From assembly GCA_021772595.1 (NCBI GenBank), contig JAJFLS010000696.1, positions 1-7,267 of the forward strand: a stretch of 7,267 bases of DNA, in the 5' to 3' direction. The position numbers and the translations under genes were made by a program. Positions 1-6,345 of this stretch are shown here, in pieces. The first letter of the stretch is position 1, and each line of letters starts with the position of its first letter. The notes beneath the pieces are model-generated. The model was not told the DNA's origin and did no database searches. It worked only from the letters and a program-made list of their open reading frames with translations. This stretch comes from Opitutales bacterium. GTDB lineage: Bacteria; Verrucomicrobiota; Verrucomicrobiia; Opitutales; Opitutaceae.

Positions 1-663
1 CAAGGTATGAATGAGAGGGGTGAAACCTGGAAGGTCGATTTTTCTCCTAAGATAGTTCACATAAACATTGAGGACATTGCTCCCTGAGTCAAAATACTGG
101 TCCCATACTCGTTCAACCAGCGTCGTTTTGGACACTGCGCGAGGGGATGCCTCCGCCAAGGCTTCCAATAATGCGAATTCGCGATTCGTCAGCATAATTT
201 CAATTGTCCCCCGACGCACCACGCGAGCCCGTAAATCGATCTCCAGATCCGCCACGCGAACCATGGAATCGAGTTGTGGTTGCGTGCGGCGCTGCAGGGC
301 CCGCAGACGAGCCAGGAGTTCTTCGGTGGAGAAAGGTTTAACAATGTAGTCATCAGCACCTGCATCGAGTCCTGCAACTTTATCCCTGATTTCGCCCCTG
401 GCCGTGGCCAGGAGGATCGGACAGCGGCAGCCGGTGGACCGAGCGGCCCGAGTGACACTTACTCCGTCCCGCCCCGGCATTGTGATGTCAAGAATCACCG
501 CGCCATAGGCGTGTTCTCGAATAAGCCACAATGCCTCCTCTCCGTCGTCTGTTTCATCCACGGCATGACCTGCCGCCACCAGCGCTCTAGCAATATGCGT
601 GCGCACCTTTGGATTGTCTTCAGCCACAAGAATTCGCATGGAATCAGAATGTGTTTCCGACAT
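1..663 (-). CDS. OmpR/PhoB-family two-component response regulator (C-terminus cut by window edge)
   Basis: A DNA-binding response regulator that would receive phosphate from a partner histidine kinase and control transcription. The frame stays open from the ATG at 661-663 to base 1, giving 221 codons. Residues 9-121 form the receiver domain: acidic pair E15-D16, phospho-acceptor D59 in 'VILDITMPGRDG', the conserved T87-A88 switch and K109 in 'DDYIVKPFS'. The rest is a winged-helix effector domain with 'LTNREFALLEAL', 'VERVWD' and 'NVYVNYLRRKID', ending in 'PLIHTL'. Relatives end only about ten residues later (RGxGY type), so little is missing. The receptor-proximal sequence resembles the CusR/MprA type, but the signal is not knowable here. 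Any kinase gene would lie beyond the left edge. ATG 637-639 (residue 9) is a possible alternative start; neither has a good ribosome binding site. A terminator lies just upstream of the start. Confidence 0.93.
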   Translation of the reverse strand, partial: MSETHSDSMRILVAEDNPKVRTHIARALVAAGHAVDETDDGEEALWLIREHAYGAVILDITMPGRDGVSVTRAARSTGCRCPILLATARGEIRDKVAGLDAGADDYIVKPFSTEELLARLRALQRRTQPQLDSMVRVADLEIDLRARVVRRGTIEIMLTNREFALLEALAEASPRAVSKTTLVERVWDQYFDSGSNVLNVYVNYLRRKIDLPGFTPLIHTL

Positions 664-669
664 GAGATG

Positions 670-704
670 AAAAGCAAAAAGCCCCCCCGAAATTTGGAGG
701 CTTT
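670..704 (-). terminator. Rho-independent terminator after the DUF2231 gene
   Basis: Read on the minus strand, AAAGCCTCC (696-704) pairs with GGGGGCTTT (678-686) around a 9-base loop, with one U-G wobble. TTTTTGCTTTT follows. The plus-strand reading has no comparable T run, so it acts on leftward transcription. It lies 14 bases past the stop of the DUF2231 gene and ends 6 bases before the response-regulator start codon. Confidence 0.75.
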
Positions 705-717
705 ATGGCCGAAATGC

Positions 718-1242
718 TCAATCGTCGTCACAGGACTTTTTGGATGAACGCCTCGAAGTGCCATCCTCAGCCGGGTGTTTGTTCCCGGCTGAAGTATTAA
801 TACCCACTCCTTGTTTATAAACGAGCTGACCTCCATAATGTCCGGTTTCCAAAACAGCATAACTTGCACCCAAAGCAAAGAGAGCGGCGACAATCCCAAA
901 ACCACGAGAGACACTAACAAAGCGACTGGTTGCGATTGTGGCTATAGCCATAAAAGCGGCGATCAGAGACAGGTTACGGGTGATCTCACCCCATTCTTCA
1001 TGTTCCTCAAGAAGTTCTTCCGCAGGATCCGAAATCGCGCCCAAAATTTCCTCATCCTCCTCGCCCGACCAGGTTGCAGCAACTGTTCCGACCGCTCCCA
1101 GAATCAGGAGGCTTGCGGCAATCCATGGAAGATGCCAGCGACGGACGAAAATCGAGGCTAAAGCAATTACAGTTCCAACCAATATCAGCACTATTGGGAA
1201 GTGAACGATGGCTGGATGAAGTGGGCTAGGTATAGATAACAT
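718..1242 (-). CDS. DUF2231-type integral membrane protein
   Basis: A 174-residue membrane protein of the DUF2231 type; the biochemical role of this family is not established. The N-terminal 'HPAIVHFPI' motif (H9 and H14) and the late 'GHYGGQLVYKQGVGI' motif (about residues 134-148, with H135) are the family's marks. Four hydrophobic segments are visible, at roughly 12-33, 38-58, 91-106 and 112-131. The second and third are separated by a very acidic stretch (about 61-86, including H81). The tail from about residue 150 is polar, with a basic patch and a final DDD. Conserved histidines in membrane segments would suit metal or heme binding, but that is inference. It is followed by a terminator and then a response regulator on the same strand, so regulation by that two-component system is possible. 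No clear Shine-Dalgarno precedes the ATG. Confidence 0.85.
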   Translation of the reverse strand: MLSIPSPLHPAIVHFPIVLILVGTVIALASIFVRRWHLPWIAASLLILGAVGTVAATWSGEEDEEILGAISDPAEELLEEHEEWGEITRNLSLIAAFMAIATIATSRFVSVSRGFGIVAALFALGASYAVLETGHYGGQLVYKQGVGINTSAGNKHPAEDGTSRRSSKKSCDDD

Positions 1243-1309
1243 GATAGGTATTCTGTTGATTGTTTTGTATTCGTCGCGGTTTTTGCGACAGGTGGATCAT
1301 TCTAGCAGA

Positions 1310-1353
1310 CTAATATTAGAAACGGATACTTTTCAGATTAGAATTTTCTAATC
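1310..1353. repeat. Two AT-rich perfect palindromes
   Basis: CTAATATTAG (1310-1319) is a perfect 10-bp palindrome. GATTAGAA-tt-TTCTAATC (1336-1353) has perfect 8-bp arms around two bases. Both share the half-site CTAAT/ATTAG, with about 27 bases between their centres. They lie about 70-110 bases upstream of the DUF2231 start codon, where a regulator could bind. The site role is inferred. Confidence 0.45.
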
Positions 1354-1381
1354 CTAACCGTGTCTTGGTGGATGGACAATA

Positions 1382-1446
1382 ATGTAACACTATTAGGTAT
1401 TCCGTAACGTGAAACTGATGTAACAGAATTGCCAATAGTGTTACAT
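1382..1446. promoter_or_regulatory. Operator-like inverted repeat with a third half-site
   Basis: ATGTAACACTATT (1382-1394) and its exact reverse complement AATAGTGTTACAT (1434-1446) are 39 bases apart. A further direct copy of the first eight bases, ATGTAACA, lies at 1418-1425. Three half-sites with the TGTAACA core within 65 bases are unlikely by chance. They fit cooperative binding or looping by a dimeric regulator. The position, 140-200 bases upstream of the DUF2231 gene and downstream of tctB, favours control of the DUF2231 gene. The regulator is unknown. Confidence 0.5.
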
Positions 1447-1615
1447 CCGAAAATCCAGTCAGATTCAAGGGACAGAAAAGGGACAAAAAGCCGGACTTTT
1501 GGGCACTGTTGCGGTATTTTACGCGAAAACAGACAGATCGATTTCTTGATTTAAGCGGCTATCAAAGAAACATTTATGCCGATTCTATCGATTTTTCTCG
1601 CGTGACTTGTATTCA

Positions 1616-2083
1616 TCAAAACAACCAGGCGTCCGGAAAAACGAGATTCAACGCGATCTTGAATACGACTGCGATTGAAGCGGTGATGGCGACGGCGACT
1701 GCGGAATCAGTGATTAGAGTTTTCGTTTCGAGGAACTCTTCGTCGATCCCGTACTTGCCGATTTGGAGCATCGCGAGAAGGTAGATGAACGAGGAGACGA
1801 AGTAGCCGACTGTGGAAATGGATACGATGTAGAGCGCGATCCCTGCGACCAGCGATCCGGCTTTCAGGAAGGTCCGGATCGATCCGCTTTCCGAACGGAT
1901 CGAGGGCTTCAGACGTTCTTGCACGAGACATGCGATAGCCAGTGAAACTAGGAGGCCGCTAACTAGTTTGGGATAGGCATCGAATGGCTCAGCGAGTGTG
2001 TCCGATTGCTGCCAGAACGCCAACGCGACTCCGCCCGCGAGTACCAGAAAAAGATCGACGAGCGACAAACGGATTTTACTCAT
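1616..2083 (-). CDS. tctB: Tripartite tricarboxylate transporter small membrane subunit, TctB family
   Basis: The small inner-membrane subunit of a tripartite tricarboxylate transporter, a secondary uptake system fed by a periplasmic receptor. With the start chosen here it has 155 residues, normal for the TctB family. Hydrophobic segments lie at about 8-24, 39-55, 74-108 (probably two helices broken at the glycine near 93) and 124-148. The family is poorly conserved in sequence, so the call rests on length, helix pattern and its place next to tctA. I chose ATG 2081-2083 because AGGA sits 7 bases upstream and the start then overlaps the tctA stop by only 8 bases (ATGAGTAA), a usual coupled arrangement. 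An in-frame ATG at 2099-2101 would add six residues. It is the last gene of the apparent operon; no strong terminator follows. Confidence 0.87.
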   Translation of the reverse strand: MSKIRLSLVDLFLVLAGGVALAFWQQSDTLAEPFDAYPKLVSGLLVSLAIACLVQERLKPSIRSESGSIRTFLKAGSLVAGIALYIVSISTVGYFVSSFIYLLAMLQIGKYGIDEEFLETKTLITDSAVAVAITASIAVVFKIALNLVFPDAWLF

Positions 2084-3593
2084 CTTCGTTTCCTTTCGCA
2101 AAGGCTTCGGCTTGTCTCGTTTTTCGCTCTACATAGATCGCGGCGAAAAGCGTCAGGACGCAAAGAACGAATAGGATGAGACTGATTGGACGCGACAGAG
2201 CGAACTGCAAGAGACTAGCTTCGCTACCAGCCATTTGCAGACTCTGCCCCAATCCTTTTTCGGCGATTGGCCCTAGGACCATTCCTAGGGCCATTGGGCC
2301 GATGGGTATTTTCAGTTTGAGCATGATGAAGCCCAAGATGCCTGTTCCAAACATTACCCAAACGCCGTACATGTCATAGGCCGCCGCATAGGCTCCCACG
2401 ATGCAGAGTACGATGACGCCGGGCCCAAGATAAGCATTCGGAATCAGTAAAACGCGGGCTGTTAATTTCACCATGTATATCCCAATTCCAAGTAGTAGAA
2501 TATTCGCGACAACAAGTGAGGCCATGAACGCGTAGGCGACATCCGAGCTGTTGGTCAATAAACCCATTCCCGGCTGAATGCCGAAGGACATCAAAGCTCC
2601 CATAATGACGGCGGCATTCACGTTGCCCGGAATGCCGAGCCCCATCATCGGTACCAGACTGCTGGATACTTGTGCGTTGTTGGCGGACTCGGATGCGATC
2701 ACGCCTTCGATTGCACCTTTTCCAAATTCGCTTGGATCTTTGGAAGTCCGCCGCGCTTCGTTGTAGGCGATGATCGAGGCGATGGCTCCACCAGCTCCTG
2801 GGAGAATCCCGACTACGCTGCCAATGGTCGAACCTCGCAACAAGGTTGCCCAAGCGCTGCCCATTTTTTTCGCAAGCAGCCCGATGACGCCGGGCTCCGC
2901 TTTGTAAGGAGCGATATGACTGGTTTTCATTTCGAGGATGTTCATCGCTTGAGAGAGCGAAAACAGTCCGAGAAGCGCCGGAATGATTTCGACTCCCGAG
3001 ATGAGCGGATAGATGCCGAAGGTAAATCGGACATCGCCTGAAACTGGATCCTGACCGATGAGCGCGATGAGAAGCCCGATGCACGCGCTCAACAATCCTC
3101 GTAAAACTTGTCCTTCGGAAATCGCCGCCACTGCGCACAGTCCCAAGCAGGAAAGAAAGAAGAACTCCGGCGGCCCGAAGTGTAGCGAAATGTTCGCCAA
3201 GGGCTCGAATGCGACGATGAGCACGACCGTGCCGAACAGCCCTCCGATAACGGAGGCGAATAAGGCGCCGTACAACGCTCGATCCGCTTTACCTTTTTTG
3301 GTCAGTGGAAAGCCATCAAACGCGGTCGGCAGAGAAGAGGGCGTGCCTGGCGTGTTGAGAAGAATCGCGGAATTGGCTCCACCGTAGAGGGCGGCGGTAT
3401 AGATCGCTCCCAGCATGCTAAGTCCAACCACGGGGCCGAATCCATAGGCGATGGGCAGCATGAGAGAGATTGCCATAACGGAAGACAGACCTGGCAGCGT
3501 GCCGACGACGATGCCGCCTGTGATAGCCAAACACATGACCAGTAGCGTTTGGATGGTAAGAATGTCTGAGAATCCGGATACGAGCTGTTCCAT
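2076..3593 (-). CDS. tctA: Tripartite tricarboxylate transporter large membrane subunit, TctA family
   Basis: The large inner-membrane subunit that forms the transport path of a TTT-family carrier, taking substrate from the TctC receptor, probably with cation symport as known for the family. It has 505 residues, the usual full length, and is hydrophobic throughout. The first family signature is intact: 'GTLPGLSS' (31-38), then 'YGGANSAILLNTPGTPSS' running into 'TAFDGFPLTKKGKADRAL' (70-107). So is the repeat half: 'GSTIGSVVGILPGAGG' (about 254-269), 'FGKGAIEGVIASESANNA' (290-307) and 'LGIPGN' (319-324). The two LPG motifs reflect the inverted-repeat fold of this family. The charged C-terminus overlaps the tctB start. 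A 170-base gap with nested inverted repeats separates it from tctC upstream. No Shine-Dalgarno is visible before the ATG. Substrate cannot be read from the sequence. Confidence 0.96.
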   Translation of the reverse strand: MEQLVSGFSDILTIQTLLVMCLAITGGIVVGTLPGLSSVMAISLMLPIAYGFGPVVGLSMLGAIYTAALYGGANSAILLNTPGTPSSLPTAFDGFPLTKKGKADRALYGALFASVIGGLFGTVVLIVAFEPLANISLHFGPPEFFFLSCLGLCAVAAISEGQVLRGLLSACIGLLIALIGQDPVSGDVRFTFGIYPLISGVEIIPALLGLFSLSQAMNILEMKTSHIAPYKAEPGVIGLLAKKMGSAWATLLRGSTIGSVVGILPGAGGAIASIIAYNEARRTSKDPSEFGKGAIEGVIASESANNAQVSSSLVPMMGLGIPGNVNAAVIMGALMSFGIQPGMGLLTNSSDVAYAFMASLVVANILLLGIGIYMVKLTARVLLIPNAYLGPGVIVLCIVGAYAAAYDMYGVWVMFGTGILGFIMLKLKIPIGPMALGMVLGPIAEKGLGQSLQMAGSEASLLQFALSRPISLILFVLCVLTLFAAIYVERKTRQAEAFAKGNEDE

Positions 3594-3604
3594 TATCGCA
3601 AATC

Positions 3605-3702
3605 AGTAGCTCAGAGCTTCAGCCTGAGCCTCGTCTTTATCGCGGCGTAAAGCCGCTCCTACATTGTTGAAATGCATGCTCAGGCTGAAGCACTGAGCTA
3701 CT
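3605..3702. repeat. Nested inverted-repeat element in the tctC-tctA gap
   Basis: Outer arms of 25 bases (3605-3629 and 3678-3702) are reverse complements apart from one mismatch. Each arm can itself fold: CTCAG, a bulged base, GC, loop TTCA, GC, CTGAG. The single mismatch between arms falls on the bulged base. A different palindrome (3638-3663) sits between the arms. As RNA it makes a large structure just after the tctC stop. It could slow 3' decay of tctC mRNA and so give more receptor than membrane subunits; that role is inference. Confidence 0.75.
3638..3663 (-). repeat. REP-like palindrome, variant copy
   Basis: On the minus strand it reads TGTAGGA, then the hairpin GCGGC-TTTAC-GCCGC, then GATA. 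It matches 23 of 26 bases of the two copies at 4794-4819 and 4850-4875. Two of the three differences exchange one stem pair (C:G here, G:C there); the third is in the loop. Confidence 0.75.
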
Positions 3703-3763
3703 TTGAGAGATTTGGCGCAACCTAAACCCCTATCACCTAAAAACCTAATCCTTATTCTCCTCA

Positions 3764-4741
3764 TCATAGGCCGTATTTCTTGATCATTCGCGCGGCGCTT
3801 TCGCTGAACTCTGCCAGATTTGCTTTCACTTGTTCGCCGTCGAGCCAGACGGGTTCGTTGCCTATCTTTCGCATTTCCACCTTGAAGGCTTCAGTGGCGT
3901 AGATTTTTCGAAATCCGCGTCGGAGTCGCTCAAGCTTCGCGGAATCGATTCCAGAAGGGGCGAGAAAAACGCGACCGATGCCCGAGTTCATTGGGATGCC
4001 TAATTCGTTCATCGTCTTCGTATTCGGAATTTTGGGATGACGCGCTTCTCCAGTTGTCGCGAGAAACTTGACGCGCTCCATCGATCCTAAAAACGGAGTG
4101 AGTCCTGATATGCCGACATCGACCTGGCCTCCAAGCACGGCGGTCGCTAATTCGGAACCTCCGGCGAAAAGCACCACGCTTACATCGATATTCTGTTGAT
4201 CCAGCATGGCCAGGGTCGACAAGTGCGTGCCTCCTTTCGGCTGGGCGATTCCAAGGCGGATCTTTCCAGGGCGGGCTTTCGCGTCGGCCATGAAGGCGGT
4301 CATATCGGCATAAGGGCTATTCACTAGCGTCGCGAAAACGTTAGGGTCGAATGCGATCTGCCCGATGATGCTGAGGTCATCGAGATCGTATTGACCCGTA
4401 CCGGTCAAGGGGCCCAGCGCGAGGTCAGGCGTATTGTAGGTGGCGATCATGTATCCATCGGGTCGCGACTTTGATAGGTATCCCACTCCCAGGTGTCCAC
4501 CGCCTCCGGGCTTGTATTGAAAGATGAAGCTTCGTCCGAATTCAGCTTCAGTAAATGCGTTCACTGTGCGGGCGATTCGATCGCTTCCGCCGCCGGGCTT
4601 AAATGGCACGATGATCTTTATCGATTTCCCCGGGTAGACTTCGGCTGCTGGTTGATCGGATATGAAGCGGTTCGAAAGCCCGATCGCGACCGCCATGATT
4701 CCAAGTGTTGCCAGGAGTCGATAGAATTTTCTGAGCGTCAT
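3764..4741 (-). CDS. tctC: Tripartite tricarboxylate transporter substrate-binding protein, TctC/Bug family
   Basis: The extracytoplasmic solute receptor of the TTT system, which captures substrate and delivers it to TctA/TctB. It has 325 residues, normal for the Bug family. A short basic N-terminus (R4, K5, R8) and a hydrophobic run at about 9-22 form an export signal; a cleavage site is not obvious, so it may stay anchored. The mature start 'YPGKSIKIIVPFKPGGGSD' (36-54) is the family signature, followed by 'KPGGGGHLGVG' (77-87), 'PDGY' (94-97) and the ligand-loop region 'FAGGSELATAVLGGQVDVG' (192-210). The usual receptor motif is VPFxAGG, so K48-P49 here is a mild variant in the pocket. Bug receptors bind carboxylates and other small acids. 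Its first codon lies 9 bases from the palindromic element 4751-4899, so part of its leader comes from that element. The only ribosome-binding candidate is purine-rich AAGAGAAAACGA. Confidence 0.95.
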   Translation of the reverse strand: MTLRKFYRLLATLGIMAVAIGLSNRFISDQPAAEVYPGKSIKIIVPFKPGGGSDRIARTVNAFTEAEFGRSFIFQYKPGGGGHLGVGYLSKSRPDGYMIATYNTPDLALGPLTGTGQYDLDDLSIIGQIAFDPNVFATLVNSPYADMTAFMADAKARPGKIRLGIAQPKGGTHLSTLAMLDQQNIDVSVVLFAGGSELATAVLGGQVDVGISGLTPFLGSMERVKFLATTGEARHPKIPNTKTMNELGIPMNSGIGRVFLAPSGIDSAKLERLRRGFRKIYATEAFKVEMRKIGNEPVWLDGEQVKANLAEFSESAARMIKKYGL

Positions 4742-4793
4742 TCGTTTTCTCTTAGAGACTGTTAAATAAGTCCGTTTCGTTCGTTTCCCAAAT

Positions 4794-4819
4794 TGTAGGA
4801 GCGGGTTTATCCCGCGATA
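4794..4819 (+). repeat. REP-like palindrome, first of a facing pair
   Basis: TGTAGGA followed by the hairpin GCGGG-TTTAT-CCCGC and GATA. It is the exact reverse complement of 4850-4875, making a doublet 30 bases apart, as in REP pairs of other bacteria. Confidence 0.8.
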
Positions 4820-4849
4820 ATTCTCATTCTGCTTATTGACGATCTGCTC

Positions 4850-4875
4850 TATCGCGGGATAAACCCGCTCCTACA
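4850..4875 (-). repeat. REP-like palindrome, second of a facing pair
   Basis: Exact reverse complement of 4794-4819. Together the two copies can form either two short hairpins or one long 26-bp stem in the sulfatase-tctC transcript, which may affect termination or mRNA decay between the genes. Confidence 0.8.
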
Positions 4876-4884
4876 CTGACTTAT

Positions 4885-6345
4885 TTAACAATCTCTTAGG
4901 AATGCGGCATCTTCTCCGGGCGCGGGCGAATTGATGAAGGTCCCGCGACCGAGGACGGCATCGCGACCGCCGTATTTTTCGATCAACGCCGCCTGGTCCT
5001 CTTTGGCACGACGATCGGTCGCCTCGGGATCAAGGTAGTGTCGCAATTCCTTTTCCATCGCATCTAAGATTGGCTTGTTGCGGGGGTTTCCTGCAAGTTC
5101 TCGCTGCTCGAGGGGATCCTCTTCCAGATTGAAAAGCTGAGGTGGAGAGTCGATGTAGTAGATAAGTTTATAGGGACCCTTCCTCACCATGTACCAAGCG
5201 TTTTGCGAGCCTACTGCGTGGTATTCGCTGATGACGGATCGGTCCTCATTCTCCTCGAGCAGAAGTTGGTTCAATGAGACTCCGTCACACTTAGTTTCCC
5301 ATTGACGATCTTCGATAGTGGTCATCTCCAATAGAGTGGGATAGAAATCGACGAGCGACACCGGCGTATCGACAACATGATTACTCGGAATTTCCGGGCC
5401 CGCCATAACTAGGGGAATCGCTGCGGAATCCTCGTGCATCGTAAACTTGCCGTAGAGCCCGCGTTGCCCTAGGCTCTCCCCGTGGTCGGATGTGTAGATG
5501 ACTCGCGTATTTTCGGAAAAACCGTTTCGCTCCAAAGCTGCCAGGACCTCGCCGACGCGATCGTCCATGCTGCTTACTATTCCGTAATAGGCGGCTGCAA
5601 TTCGCTTCGTTTCTTCTTTTGAAAAAGGCTTATCGATTTCCAATACGCGGCGCAGCTCGTTGAGGCTCGGGTTGTCGGGCCAATCCGCTTGGGCGCCTTG
5701 AAAAGGGAATGGAATGTTCTGCGCGATGTAGTGTTCGAAATAGTCCCGAAACGCGGTGTAGGGCGGATGGGGACAGACGAAGGAAACAAACAAGACCCAG
5801 GGCTTTTCGTCTTCGGAGCGAGCGGCTTCTTCCAGCCATTGGCAAGCGGTATTCGAAATCTCTTTATCGTAATTGAGGTATCCCGATTCTCCAAGTCCCG
5901 CCGAGGCGATCGCTTCGTGATTTCCAGAGCGAACGGGAATGTCGGAACGAATGCTGGACTGAGGGTCGCCTTTGCCATCAACGACGTTTAGAGGAATGTG
6001 GTGAGCACTGAATCCATCTTCATCTTTATCGTCTCGATAGTGCAGCTTGCCGATGGACTCGACACGATGCCCTTGATCAATCAGCTCGTGACCCCAGCCG
6101 CGAACCGCTCCTTCGTAGGGATGGGCATTGTCCCAGTAGCCTGTATTGCACGTGTACTTGCCGGTTGCGAAGCAGGCTCTCGCCGGAACGCAGATAGGCG
6201 ATGGCGTGTAAGCCGAGTCGAATCGAGTTCCACGTTCGGCTAGGCCGTCGATGTTAGGCGTGCGAATGATCTCATTGCCGTAGCAGCCCGTGATGTGACG
6301 GGCATGCTGGTCGGACATGATGAAGAGGACATTGGAGGGATTCAT
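4885..6345 (-). CDS. Cytoplasmic-type sulfatase (formylglycine-dependent, alkaline phosphatase superfamily)
   Basis: A type I sulfatase that hydrolyses a sulfate ester. It has 486 residues. The metal-site start 'LFIMSDQH' (D12, Q13) and the activation motif C52-V-P-A-R56 in 'PSPICVPARACFATGKY' are present; C52 would be converted to formylglycine. Further expected active-site residues are K100 and H102 ('SIGKLHY'), H193 ('CPHPPY'), D287-H288 ('YTSDHGE') and K300 ('YGKFTMHEDS'). All key positions look intact. It has no signal peptide, so it should act in the cytoplasm, as choline-sulfatase-like members do, and unlike the exported polysaccharide sulfatases. It is the first gene of a same-strand run with tctC, tctA and tctB, suggesting the transporter brings in its substrate. 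The last residues, LRDC, and the stop are encoded by the palindromic element 4751-4899. No Shine-Dalgarno precedes the ATG; the start overlaps the TGA of a doubtful upstream ORF. The natural substrate is unknown. Confidence 0.95.
   Translation of the reverse strand: MNPSNVLFIMSDQHARHITGCYGNEIIRTPNIDGLAERGTRFDSAYTPSPICVPARACFATGKYTCNTGYWDNAHPYEGAVRGWGHELIDQGHRVESIGKLHYRDDKDEDGFSAHHIPLNVVDGKGDPQSSIRSDIPVRSGNHEAIASAGLGESGYLNYDKEISNTACQWLEEAARSEDEKPWVLFVSFVCPHPPYTAFRDYFEHYIAQNIPFPFQGAQADWPDNPSLNELRRVLEIDKPFSKEETKRIAAAYYGIVSSMDDRVGEVLAALERNGFSENTRVIYTSDHGESLGQRGLYGKFTMHEDSAAIPLVMAGPEIPSNHVVDTPVSLVDFYPTLLEMTTIEDRQWETKCDGVSLNQLLLEENEDRSVISEYHAVGSQNAWYMVRKGPYKLIYYIDSPPQLFNLEEDPLEQRELAGNPRNKPILDAMEKELRHYLDPEATDRRAKEDQAALIEKYGGRDAVLGRGTFINSPAPGEDAAFLRDC

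Larger units (their letters stand above)
1243..1615. other. Gene-free spacer rich in palindromes between the tct operon and the DUF2231 gene
   Basis: No ORF here looks coding. The spacer holds a small hairpin (GTCGC at 1273-1277 with GCGAC at 1285-1289) that would sit in the 5' leader of the DUF2231 mRNA. It also holds two AT-rich palindromes (1310-1319, 1336-1353), the 13-bp inverted repeat with a third half-site (1382-1446), and a near-repeat GGGACAgAAAAG / GGGACAAAAAG at about 1470-1490. A leftward -10-like TAGAAT (complement of 1299-1304) could serve the DUF2231 gene, but no convincing -35 accompanies it. Confidence 0.5.
4751..4899. mobile_element. MITE-like palindromic element between sulfatase and tctC
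   Basis: Terminal inverted repeats of about 22 bases (4751-4772 and 4878-4899) differ at two positions and share GTTAAATAAGTC. Inside are two facing 26-base REP-like copies (4794-4819, 4850-4875), identical to each other. There is no coding capacity, so any movement would need a transposase supplied elsewhere. Its right end enters the sulfatase frame and provides that gene's last codons and stop. I saw no convincing target-site duplication. A related terminus lies at 7142-7167. Confidence 0.65.

Noticed and set aside
1..663. Reading the response regulator as TctD, the known regulator of tct operons
   Set aside because: It is not adjacent to tctCAB, is separated by another gene, a terminator and a 370-base spacer, and nothing in its sequence points to that role.
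274..747. 157-codon plus-strand ORF at the left edge
   Set aside because: It is antisense to the response regulator, whose receiver and winged-helix motifs are intact, and it has no recognisable domain.
1485..1501. Possible terminator after tctB (minus strand AAAAG-loop-CTTTTT)
   Set aside because: The stem is only five base pairs, almost all A-T, and lies about 115 bases past the tctB stop; too weak to call.
1509..1784. 91-codon plus-strand ORF
   Set aside because: Its second half is antisense to tctB, and it has no ribosome binding site or recognisable motif.
2374..3138. Long 254-codon minus-strand ORF
   Set aside because: It lies wholly inside tctA in another frame; the tctA frame carries both family signatures, and this product is rich in R, S and H with no domain, typical of a shadow.
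4493..4765. Plus-strand ORF ending in FSLRDC, like the sulfatase C-terminus
   Set aside because: It is antisense to tctC. The shared LRDC ending only reflects that both run into opposite ends of the same inverted repeat.
3605..4899. CRISPR-like array from the repeated palindromes
   Set aside because: Copies are few, inverted rather than direct, unevenly spaced, and there are no spacers or cas genes.
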